This document shows positions 20,997 to 31,915 of a DNA stretch of 42,892 bases, one piece after another; the stretch's first letter is position 1, and each line of letters starts with the position of its first letter. The position numbers and the translations under genes are program-made. The stretch is from Perkinsus olseni. Taxonomy: Eukaryota; Perkinsozoa; Perkinsida; Perkinsidae. The notes below the pieces were generated by a model that did not search any database, was not told the DNA's origin, and was given only the letters and a program-made list of their open reading frames with translations. The DNA is taken from NCBI GenBank assembly GCA_013115135.1, contig JABANP010000453.1, forward strand, positions 1 through 42,892. Reading direction: 5' to 3'.

Positions 20997-23900
20997 ATGC
21001 CAGCTCTCAACAACAGTCAGTCTCAGGTGTGCCAGGCTTGCGGGGACACTTGGCTCGAAGACGCGAATGAGGACGGAGTCGAGTGCGGAGCTTGTGGAGA
21101 CTGGTTTCATGTCCCGGGCTGTGCACCTCGCTACGAGCCTGGGGTGCACGCCGGGACACAAGTATCTTGGCATTGTCCACCATGCGAGAGGCTGAAGAGG
21201 AAGAGAGATCGGGTCAACAGCTCTCTTGTCGTAAACTTCTTGAAGATGCTGAGGAGGATGCAAATAAACTTCATGGCCTCTCCCGATGACCAAGGAATCC
21301 TTTTACGCGTAAGGTGCAGGGGCATGGTAGTTCTTCTAGCCAGTGCGAATCGCACTGGGCGATGATGGTATACTTCTCCGCACCGCCTCGCGACAATAGT
21401 TAGAAACAGATTCCGAAAGCGTCTTCCGATTGTCCATACCCTCCATCCCAATGTCAGAACATTATCTCACCTCGTGGCCCTAGTCCCACTGACGCTGACT
21501 ACGAGCAGTTCTACATCACTAGTGGCCAGCAATTTGACCTCGCGACCCTGATTAAGTAGCAGGGGCACTGGCTGTTGGCATATACGTTGACATCAATCTT
21601 GCCCTTTTCTACAGTTGCATCACGACGTGATGATCTCGTATCAACCTGCTGAGCAGTGCAGAACTGTACCTCCCCCACGATGTAGGTACATGGATCGTCA
21701 CTGCGGTTTTCAAGGCGTCCGATTGGTCGACATGGGACAGTTCGCGGGAGTGCAAATCACCACCGAGGCCCGAAGCCTGATCCAGCAAAACAAAATAAAA
21801 GTATGACAGAACCCGCATTACTCCGGCATTCTTCTATTGCGTGTTCCATGGCTTCACCGCATCAATTCGCAGCAAATCATACGCTCGACCGTCACGATGA
21901 ATCGTCATTGATGAGGACCTCCCCGAGAAAATCTAATGATGTTCCGGAAGACGCCGAACATTCTTTGATTCCAGGTTGTCCGCCGCTTCATTGTGCCTCT
22001 CCTCCGCACCAAGTTGGGACTAACCGATGCTGACCTCGACCCCAGAAACCCCGAAGCGGAGTGGAAGCGCGACGAGATGCTCAGGCTCCTGCTCCATCCT
22101 GGTTTCCGTGTCACTGACGCAATCACGTCTACCGCTTTGCAGGAGGCGAGAACACAGCTTCAGGCGGCTTTGGAGAGTCTGACGGAGAATCTGTGGGATC
22201 GAACTTTAACACGCCAGGAGATCTGGCGGGTCGTGAAGCCTACATTTATGGGGCTGGTGCAGTCATCACGGGTTATGTCGCAGCAGCACCAAGCTATGAT
22301 GATCCAAACCCTGCGGGGTGGAATTGCTGGTGATCCCGCTCCTGCAACATTCAAGGATGCTCCAACACCGAAGTTCTACTTTGGGATAAGCAGCAAGGAT
22401 ACTTTGAAAAGTGCTGAAAAGCGTATAGCCATTACCGAGGGCGTCCTTACCCTAAAAGCTGCCTTCTGTGGAGATGGGTCAAATGTTGAGGTTGGTGGGG
22501 CGTTGGTCCGCGGCACTTTCGGTCTGGTGGTCTACCACTTTGAAAGCAACGCCGATGCCGATAATGTGAATGGGTGCTCTATATGTGACGCATCACCCGT
22601 TGCTGGTCAACCAGAATTGTGGTCTTGCCAATGTGGGAATACCCTATGTAGAGACTGTATAGGAAGCACGGTGCTGTCATCCATCGTCAATGAGAACCCA
22701 CAAGTCCGGCGCGAGGGTGGGAGGTGTCCGTTCTGTCGAAACTCGTGGACGCAAGTTCTCGATCTGGTTCCCCTCCGTGGTGAGGTCGTAGCGCTCGTGA
22801 ACACAATTAGCGCAATGAATGGGCGAAGATGCCCCTTGGCCGAGGCAGACTGTATTGTGCCCGTGAATCTGCCTTTTGGGCTCACTCGCAGCAGCATCTA
22901 CTCGTCTCTATGGTCGCTCATGGGATTGCCATCAACCGCAGAGACACTGAGGTTGAATGAGGGATTGGGAGCGGAACTCTCGGTCTACGATATAATTCGC
23001 ATACGCGGACCACACTACGTCACTGATGGGCCCGATCTTCCGTTCCTATATCTCGATGGTTCCGGTTCGGTACTGCACGCTGTTCACTTGCCGGATGAGC
23101 ACGCGGGAGGACAACAGCAACATCCGCTGGTGGCGGCAGGTCCAGCAGATGAAGCTGGCGCTGAAGAGAATGCAGTCGAGGAGCAACAGGAAGAGGGTGC
23201 AGTCGAGGAGCAACAGGCAGAGGGTGCAGTCGAGGAGCAACAGGCAGAGGGTGCAGTCGAGGAGCAACAGGCAGAGGGTGCAGTCGAGGAGCAACAGGCA
23301 GAGGGTGCAGTCGAGGAGCAACAGGCAGAGGGTGCAGTCGTGGATCCTGAGGAGGGGCACGCAGGAGACGCGCACCATGGAGAGGCAGCTGCTGCGGACC
23401 AGGCTGAGATCGGAGGCCCTGCAGGCCACGGCGCAGCCCCTGAAGACCATGACAACGATGCCGAGGGGCCGCAGGATGAAGCAGCTGATGAGGACGGGGT
23501 CGCACTATCCCAGCGGGTAAGCAAACGAAGGTAATCGCAAGCGGCTACACATCACACGTGTTGCAGGTATTGCTGGGTGTGAGCCCCATTCCGAAAGAAT
23601 GGATAGGTCGTACCAACAACAAGAAGCGTAGCATATGGGTTGAGCATAGAAACTACCGTGAGATCAAGGCACAGAAAGACAACAAATACATGTTCCGCAG
23701 CTGCTGCAAAGGTTGTTCTGTAACTTTGGTCCTCCAAGAGCGAGAAAATGGGATTTTCATCACGAGGGCTCCAAAAGCGCACCCTGCTTCATGCAACCAA
23801 GTCCCCGATCCAAGACGGGAGACACAGACGCGATTGAGGCATCAAGTCCAAGATACGGTGGCATCGGAGGGGCGGAGGAATGGGCTGGTTGAGGACGTCG

Positions 23901-25054
23901 TAGCGGATGGTGGCCTAGCACAGACTACTCGTAACGACTTCCGAAATTCGACCCAAGCTGGGTACAGGGCAGAAAGGGCACGAGATGGGTCAGCTAAAAT
24001 TCGATCCTTCGAGCGAGATAGGGCCGGATACTACGAAGATTTCGTCGATTTCGTTGTGAATAAGACGACTACGACCCGAGGCAGTGACTTTCCCTTCATT
24101 TTGTACTCAGACCATGAGACTCCGATGATAATATGGGGGGCAAGTCGAAATATAGAGGCGCTGAGTCGAGCTTCGGGCATGATATGGGATGCGACCTTTC
24201 TCATCGCTCCGAAAGGGTGGTCTCAGCTTTGGGCCGGCTTGGCGGAAATCGATGGTCACTACGTACCTGTGTACTTTGTTCTGATGAAGGATAAGTCTCA
24301 GAATCAGTACGAGCGTGCCCTCCGCAAGATTGGTACCGACTTGGCACAGAGGCATCTCTACCAGGTTCTTCAAACTCTGTACTTCATTACAGATTTTGAA
24401 CCTGCGATGCGTAACGCCTTCCGCAGTGAGTGGGAGATAGGCCCCCAAAAGTTAAGAGGCTGCCTCTTCCACTTGTGCAAGGCGTGGATTCGGGCGATAC
24501 AAGCTGAGGGACTGGCTGCTGATTACTGGGCAAATGAGGCGACGAGATCGGAGAGGGGCAAGTGGATGCATTCTCTGATGGGCCTACCATGCCTCCCTGA
24601 GGCTGAATGTCAGGAGACGTGGGAGGCGCTGAAAACCGAACCACCGGCAGCCGATCCGCAGGTTCAGAACCTCGTACAGTACTTGGACGGAACCTATTTC
24701 GGGGATAATGCGGTATACTCCGCTACGGAATGGGCATGCGAGCCGAGGGAGAACACCCCTCCTCAGAGGACAACAAATCCTCTCGAAGGGCTGAATCATC
24801 ACATCAATAAAGGTGTGACAAAAAGCTCCTCTATCCAGGTACTCTGCGACAAGATGCTAATGTTGCAAGTGAAAGCTGAGGTGACGCTGAATTCAGTGGA
24901 GCAGGGTGAACCTGCCGACGCATCGCGGAGCAAGGAGCCTATGAGGCTTCGCCACTATCAGCTATACCGGCAGCAAGTGATCACGAGGAAGAGGTATCTG
25001 GAGCTCATTTCTCGGCTATGTGGTGTCAACAGGCTCATGGTTGATAGTAATTGA
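20997..25054 (+). CDS. PHD finger - RING-like finger - MULE transposase fusion, five exons
   Basis: Five exons keep one frame, all junctions in phase 0: 20997-21308, 21410-21556, 21615-21800, 21975-23516 and 23567-25054, about 1,224 residues. Exon 1 has a full C4HC3 PHD finger (C12, C15, C30, C33, H38, C42, C60, C63). Exons 2-3 add an unknown Cys-containing region (DCPYPPSQC, CRTVPPPRC). Exon 4 holds a RING-like finger at 22575-22736 (CSIC ... SCQC ... CRDC ... CPFC; C-x-C where C-x-H is usual), then Glu/Gln-rich 9-residue repeats. Exon 5 has a zinc-finger-like start (CC..C..H..C) and a MULE core: D211, D279, C302-x2-H305, E410 (TTNPLEGLNHH, exon-5 ORF numbering). Exon 5 lacks an ATG before its finger, supporting the fusion. 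The exon-2 donor reads AAG|TAGCAGG and needs one more G. PHD suggests histone-tail binding, RING ubiquitin ligation; both are inference. Confidence 0.75.
23175..23336 (+). repeat. 27-bp in-frame coding repeat, six copies
   Basis: Unit GTCGAGGAGCAACAGG plus CAGAGGGTGCA, six copies with one variant in the first. It encodes VEEQQAEGA repeats in the acidic linker between the RING-like and MULE parts. The same array leaves long ORFs open in the other frames and on the minus strand; those are shadows. Confidence 0.93.
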
Positions 25055-25467
25055 TGTGCACGGGTAGTGCATCGGCAACGCAGCATTGCCGATTGAATGG
25101 GCCTACTTTGAGTGCAGTGCGTTTCCCATGTTTCTTGATCATCGTTTCGCTATTTTCTGACGGTAATTTTCGCGTTCAGTGGGCAACTCCTTTCTTCTGG
25201 ATGGCCTTTAGCAGTTTTCAGCGGATGACCCGTACTGGCAAATTCAGTCGGTTTGTTGAGAATGTTATTCCAGGATGTTGCAGTCTTTCAACGCAAGATA
25301 TAGCAAGTTGATACTACAGTTAATGTAGCCCAAAGCACGAGACCATTCGTGTGACGCGGGTGCAGCACGTAATGGCGAAGTTAACGGGCAGCGTGCGTGC
25401 TGAGGAGACAGTGTCAGGTATATCATTTGCAGGGAAAGCTGATGTTCCATGATCTTATGCTGATGTA
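25055..25467. other. Intergenic region between convergent genes
   Basis: Lies between the 3' ends of the MULE fusion gene and the peptide transporter. Short ORFs only; nothing recognised. Confidence 0.4.
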
Positions 25468-26936
25468 CTAGGTTCGATGATCCAGGATCATACTACAGTA
25501 TACGGAGTGCAGCGGACATGACTGGAACAGTCCGATGAGGACCGAATAGAAGTACTCATAGTGGGCTTCTTTATGGGATGCCACAGTTGGCTTATTTGGG
25601 TCGAAATTCGGCAGCCACGGAGCACACAACTGGAAGATCACTCCAGCCAAGGCGAACCCGATGGCGAGGAACACAAGGTTCCCCGCCGATGCAACTGCCT
25701 TCAATGAGCTCGGGGATAGGGTGAAGGCAATTTCATATGACGTTGAAAAGAGAAAGATCTCGCCAGCTGCTACGATCCAGAATTGGGGGACTTGCCACCA
25801 TATTGATACGGTGAAAAGTGGCCTGGACTTGATCTGCAGCTCCACTATGGCGGCGCATACCAAAGAAATTATCCCAAGCAAATTTCCAATGAAGAACCTC
25901 ACAAGAAACGAGAGTACTATGCCGCGCCTCTTCAGCATCGGGAAGAGGACGGAGTTGAGTAGTAAGGCGTTGATCAAGACGGCTATAGGATCGATGTTCT
26001 GCATGAGCGCTGCCGGGATCTGCCAGTCAAACATCCGCCTGTCCATTTTCTGGGCTTGTGTGAGGTAGGATGTACCGAGGTTAACGTACGCGATAGCGAA
26101 AGGAATAATAAGTGAGAACAGCGGGACTAAACGAAGAAGTACTTTAACGTCCTCTATGAAGCCATCCTCAAAGCGACCTCCTCGAGATTTCTTATTCTTC
26201 TCCAGGAACATTTCCCGATGGCATATACCATCACTCGCGAAATTTTGAGGACCGCAGAGCCTTGGGGCTTGGGTTTAACATATCGGCCGAGAAGGCCACC
26301 AAGTAAGAACACGGCGGTTGCCACGACGAAGGCTGTCAAAGGAATGGCAAAGGCAATAGTGAAGTTGGTCTCTTGCACTGCAATCGGAGCGGCAACGCCA
26401 CCAACCAAGGAGCCGAAGTTGATGATGGCGTAAAAATAGTTGTAATATGAAGTGATGTCATCCTTGTGATATTCAGGGTGGAACTGATGTGCACCCATTA
26501 CGTTCACACAGGTTTTGAGACCGCCTCCGCCGATGGTGATGAGAACGAGCAGGGAAAAATGGATCATCCATGGTTGACTGATGCTCTTGATTGTAGAAAA
26601 GAAGAGTAAGATAAGCCCTAGCATATAAATCCCAGAGAACGATAAAATTGCCGCATAAACGCCTAAAAAAGTGTCGGACAGGACCGCTGCGAACAGTGGC
26701 GTTACATAAAATATCGCCGAGAATGATGCAATATACGAATTGGCCTGGACGTCCGTGTAGTTTAAGTACTCCTTGAAAAAAGTCTGAGCGTTTGGCAAAA
26801 TGGCGGCTAAGGACAGGCGCTCACAGATCTCCTGCAATAGAATGAAGATAACGGCTCTCAGCATAGGCTTCTGATAGTAGTGGTAGACGTTCCCGCAGGA
26901 ATCGGTCCACGAGAGGAACTCTCGCTCGGCAGACAT
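25468..26936 (-). CDS. Proton-coupled oligopeptide transporter (POT/PTR family), one apparent frameshift
   Basis: About 490 residues of a multi-pass membrane protein. The start is the ATG at 26936 in a CCACCATG context. The N-terminal half has the family's ERLS motif in the first helix, then ATPLFAAVLSD-like helix 2-3 residues (VTPLFAAVLSDTFLG) and the PTR2 signature region GGGGLKTCVNVMGAHQF ... FYAIINFGSLVG. The C-terminal half (25468-26211) carries further helices. The two halves lie in different frames that overlap at 26154-26211; adding one base near CCATCGGG (about 26220) makes a single frame, so sequencing error or a recent mutation is likely. Function by family: proton-driven uptake of di- and tripeptides at the plasma membrane or a vacuole. 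No intron needed. Confidence 0.85.
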
Positions 26937-29769
26937 GGTGGGTTCGACGAGAGAAGAAGCTAAGGATATTTCCCCGATGGGATACCTCGATCCTGTTTGT
27001 TAGCGAAGCGCAAGTATCTACCGTATACATCGATCATCAACGACCGATAATGTGACGTTATGAGGATATTATTGGCAGGTCTATCCTGAAACCAGGCAGT
27101 GTGCAGCCACACGTCCATTCAGAGGCTCGCAGGTGAATAGTGGTTAGTAGACATACTGCACGCTCAGCGGCGAAGGGGCGAGCGTTCACGTTCAGGATTC
27201 CCGAAGGTGTGCATGCGTGCAGTTCCAGAATCTGGAAATACACGTATGCACAACCTTCTGTGTCACACGGGCTGTATTGACTCACAGAGGGTTATCGTAC
27301 GAACCTTGCCCACAGGCTTAGATCTTAAGCGTTTTATTGAGTCACAGAAGCCGGAACTGGACAGTTATGACTTTGAAATTTGACAAAGTCAAAGGGACAG
27401 TACAGAATCCAAGGCGCTGTCCCTAGGGACAGCTCAGGGCGAGTAAGAATGCTTCTTCGTCTTTTGGCCTTCGCGCGTTTTGACGAGCATTGCGTCGCGT
27501 GCACATTGATGTACATGCTGTCCAGAGAAGTCAATTTTCTGAGGCAAAGGTAGGAGAGGTGAGGAATGGAAACTCTTCGCCTTGGGTACAAATACGAGGA
27601 ATTCCACAGAGTTCGTCCGTCAATAAAGTGAACATGTTCGGAGACCGGATTCAAAGCTGACAGGCGTGAGAAAAGAAAACCAAGACCTATAGTGGAGTAT
27701 TGACCGTGATCCATGTGAACCCGGAAGTTCCGGGTTCACGTGGAAGTTCCGGGCCGGGACCCGACTTGGTCGCCCCTCGGGCGACCTTCACCTTAAATCC
27801 TGGAGGCAGCGCTGTGTGAGAGAGTCTCTCAAAGAGACCAGTAGTTTCGGGTGAGCTCGAAGCCATCCTCAGGCGGCCTCAGGCTCAGGGAGTCACTCGA
27901 GCCAAAGCTGTTGACCAAGGCAAGGATGTCACTCACGACAACCAGAAAGCCAGGTTTGCGCCAGGAAAATGCAGAAGTACAAGAAAAGTGATATGCGCCT
28001 TGCAAGAGAGAAGTTCGACTTGGAATTCGGTCACCTGTCTCGGACCTCGGTCACAGTCCTTGAATTCTGGTCGGATTCCTTGGATTTTGGCTAGCCTGGC
28101 CGAGCGAAGTCTAACCTCAGATTTTGGTTACCCGCCTTGGATTTCGGGAATTGCCCTCCTCCATCGCCTCATTTTCCTCTTATCCGTCACTGTATTATCC
28201 CTCAACCGTCACTCTCACTGTCCCACTGCCCGACAGTGTCATGCGCAATCTACATCAAGCTCCGCTTGCGTTTCGAGTTCATCTCCACTAGGCATTCTCA
28301 AAACTCCAAGAGCGGGGCTCGTGCCAATCAGATGAGTTTAATCCATTCGCTAGCCGTAAGCCTCCTTCGCTCTCGCTGGATCGGTTTACATTCCCTCAAT
28401 CATCACCACAGACCAGCTTGCTAGTAACAAGGAACACCCCCGCCTCAGTATCCTTCGATTTTCTCGCCATGCACGCATGCGCATGAAACTGATCGGTGGA
28501 TGTCCCGCCGATGTGCTTGATACTGGGAACCGATGAGAATTTGATCGTGTGTCAATATGAGAATGGCAGGAAGATCCACAGGAAGTCGTTCCGGCAAACG
28601 CAGCTAGGACTCCGCGTCTCTCCATCTGACGCAGGACTTGGGGGATGTTATGATGCATCGGCGATTAGTTTGATATCGTTGGCTGCCGTCACGTTGCTCT
28701 GAGCAACCGAACTCAAAATCTGGATTCTCCTGTTGCTACGGCGCCAACGGCGGTATAGGCTGCTCAATACACCCGTCGACCAGTCGTCCGTTTTAAGCCT
28801 TCCATCGGCGACACCTAGGAGGCGACAGTCGTAGTTTTCAATTGTTCACATGCCCTACGGAGCCTGGGAGCTTCCCCATGAGGTCTCCCTACTACTAGCA
28901 GAGAACCGTCAATGATCTATCAGTCGAAGTGGGAGAGAGTCTCTTTGAAAACCATAGCTCAACCCGGACACTTCCACTCCTCTCCATCACAATACGGGCC
29001 ATCCTACCGCGCTACTCGGCTGGTAGGAGCCCTGATGATTCTGTCCAACGGTAGGGCAGGTACAAGTGCAACAAGTATTCCGACCAATCGAAGGCCGCGA
29101 TACAACGTTCACAGCACTGCAACCTGCCTCAGACAAGCGACATTCTCGTGGAAGAATTCCACTCAGTGAAACAACACACCTCTTCGGAAGAGGCTCTTCC
29201 GACGCTCTCTCGTCATCTTAACCCACAAAGGTTTCCTCTCTGGCCCAACCGAACGGGTTGGAGCGCTAGGCTCAGAGTCGTGGCCCAGGAGGCCACTCTT
29301 AGGTCCTTGCGGCTCACGACGGGCCATCACGATCACCTCGATAATGATACTGAAAAAAAGATGGCCTCCCTCTGAAGTACTCGGGCAACGAAACCGGCCA
29401 CGCAGCTCCTTTAGAAAAATCAACGGTACACTTGAGTGGTTTGTCTCCATGTGATGATTATGGCGACAGCCGCTACTCCCACGGTAAAGTCCACTCATTC
29501 TTGTCACGCTCGATGGAAGTGCGATAGAGAATAGAAAACCGACATCGAGACGACCAACTCCGGTGGCCGTTGCGGCGGACTCGGACTGGCTAGGCGGGGA
29601 TGAGAATAAAGTACGGAATATGGAGATAGTTGTATGACGATGCTCATGGGCTCGTCGGAACAGGTTTCACACGACCCTTCGTTCGTAAGAGGAACGTACC
29701 AGCGGCGCATAGAATCGCTGTTTACAAACGGTCAGCTGGAGGTCTTCATCAAAAAACCTTAACGATGCA
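26937..29769. other. 2.8-kb gene-poor region
   Basis: Between the peptide and folate transporters. Many short ORFs on both strands, none with a domain I recognise. 28496-28702 on the plus strand has a protein-like stretch (CLILGTDENLIVCQYENG) but no confirmed start or splice partner. Around 28000-28145 there are degenerate repeats of CCTTGGATTTTGG type. A perfect palindrome lies at 27715-27739. Confidence 0.4.
27715..27739. repeat. 25-bp hairpin palindrome
   Basis: GTGAACCCGG - AAGTT - CCGGGTTCAC: a perfect 10-bp stem with a 5-nt centre. A partial copy GGAAGTTCCGGG follows at about 27743-27754. It is in non-coding sequence; role unknown. Confidence 0.85.
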
Positions 29770-31151
29770 CTAACGCTGTGAAGGGTCGTCCAACAACCTC
29801 TCGTTCAGCGTGCTTCGAGCTTTGAGTAATGGCAGCATAAATAAAGGTATCAGGCTCGCTAGTGTACATATAACAATAGCTAGCCACAAGCCATGATAGT
29901 CATTATCCTGTCCAGGGTTGCCGGTCACTTTGAGCACTAGGACCGACCAGTAGGCAGAAAGGTAGCCTCCTAGGGAGTTGAATGCCATCAAGGCAGCAAA
30001 CATGAAACCCTCGGCATCTCGAGTTCTACTGGCAGTCACTCCAGCAAGTACAAGCACCGGCATCAAGGCGACTGAGTTGCAGGTCGCAACGAAGAGAATA
30101 TCCACCGCAACGAAAATGCCGTCGGGAATCGCTAGGACCCTGTTGACGTGCCAGATGACACACAAGCGTGTCAGACCAGCACAAGCCGCTATGATCGTGG
30201 AACAGATGAAGACCTTCGTGAGCGGAGAGTCCCGCAACAGCCACCAGTACAAGCTTGTACCGAGAAGGCTTCCGACAGTATAACTGATACCGAGAAAGTT
30301 GAGGATCGTCTGGTTGTAAGAGAACACGGTGTATATGTAGCTAGTGTAGACATCGGTTGTGTTGGGCATCATGGCGAAGACAACAATGAAGCAGCATGGC
30401 CTTAGTAGTGGTCTCACAATAGCAACAATTTCCGTCACAGGAAAGTCACAACAGCTTGTTCTACTCAATGTAGGCCGATGATGAGTCTCGATATCGCTTC
30501 TACAGCTGACCACGGTCAGAGCCGAACACAGCGGGACTACACAGGTCGAGGCGATCACCGTCCGATGCGGCAGGATGGCTCCAAGGGCCGACGCGACGAA
30601 GCCGATAAGTAGCGTGCCGAGGGTTCGACAAAGCATGGCAGCACTCTGGATATCAGAGGCGGCCTTTGTATAGCCGTGATCTTCCGCGGTAGGATCAGCG
30701 ATACCCGTCGAGTTGTTTGCAGCGGCGCGAGACCTCTGGACAGCGATGGCGTCCAGGCAGGACTCGGAGAAGGCGAAGACCACATTGAGGAGGATCGCAA
30801 CGACATAAGCCCTCGGTAAGGATACGACCCAGGTGCCGTAGAGCATGTATAAGAGGGACATAGCGGCATAGCAAACGAGCAAGTAGAACAACCTACGTGT
30901 GCCGCACACTGGGGAAAGTTGTCGGATATGAAGCCGTAAAGGAAGCGGAAGTAGAAAGGGATGAATGCGTTAGCGTAGAAGAGTGCCAAAGCAACATTGT
31001 CGCTAGCAAGTCCGAGGTCTTCTCGCAACAGGATACCTATTGCAACCATAGGGAGGGCTTGAGTGAAGGATGATAGGACGTATAGAGTCATTAGAGTTCG
31101 CTGACTCGATATGACCAACCATCGGTCCTGAAACCCGGAGAGTAGGGGCAT
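29770..31151 (-). CDS. Folate-biopterin transporter (BT1 family), one apparent frameshift
   Basis: Around 460 residues of a major-facilitator-type membrane protein. The N-terminal part holds the family-typical sequence QALPMVAIGILLREDLGL and then FYFRFLYGFISDNFP, matching the conserved helix-loop ending in SD..P. The next conserved block, CGTRRLFYLL, lies one base out of frame (ORF 29770-30909). The break falls in a CCCC run near 30908-30911, where one additional C would restore one frame, so a homopolymer error is likely. The rest has about ten hydrophobic segments. The first ATG in the open frame is at 31151. By family it moves folates or biopterin across the plasma or an organelle membrane. 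Members are common in kinetoplastids, apicomplexans and other protists. Confidence 0.78.
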
Positions 31152-31196
31152 TGGTGACACCGGAGGAAAGCCTGACACTAAGTGCTTGTCAATCAC

Positions 31197-31915
31197 GGAC
31201 CAAACCTCGAGTCATCAACGCAGGCGGCAATAACGGCCCGAATTTCGTGAGCGGATACCGCCAGGGGGAAGGAAACTAGCCAGGCTGAATAGACCCCCTA
31301 GGGTAGCGTTCTGACGACCCATGTGATAATCACTTCGTATCGATCTCTGGATGGAAAGAGTTGCCAGGAAATGAGCACATCAATGAAAGTCTTACTAAGC
31401 CGGTCCCGGCGTTAGACTACAATGGCAATAACACGTCTTAACTCACAGAGAAAGCGTGCGAAGGAGTCAATAAGGTGAGGAGCTCCTAATGAGTTCTGGC
31501 TGCAACATCCATGGCCATCACCAAACGCGTCAACGATATCCATCCATTTCAGATTCGGTGGCCATAAAGATCACAGCCGCTATCGCGATCGTGGCACGAA
31601 AACTGTTCACAGGCCCACTTTTCTGTACGAAATACTCAAGCCGTACAGATCGCTCAGCGGAGCCGTTGTAGTCCACGGCTCACGCTACTGCAGTGCTCGA
31701 CTGTCAACAGACGGTACGGCGATCTGGAAGTTAAAGCCAAGTGATGCTGAATACTAATGGCACATGGCCTTAGTGGATAATGTCAGCGAGAAACCGACCG
31801 CCTCTTCCGGTACTCCCCTCTGCCCTTCACTCCAACCCAACGGACGTACTCTTGCTTCATCACATGGACATAACATCATCACAACAACATAATCATCATG
31901 ACCCATCCAAGAGTG
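31197..31915. other. No supported gene
   Basis: Upstream of the folate transporter and downstream of the protease-like gene. Short ORFs only. Probably holds the promoter of the former and the 3' end of the latter. Confidence 0.4.

Noticed and set aside
23020..23524. Four long ORFs in other frames over the acidic repeat
   Set aside because: The 27-bp period keeps all frames open; only the frame continuous with the RING-like exon has domain support.
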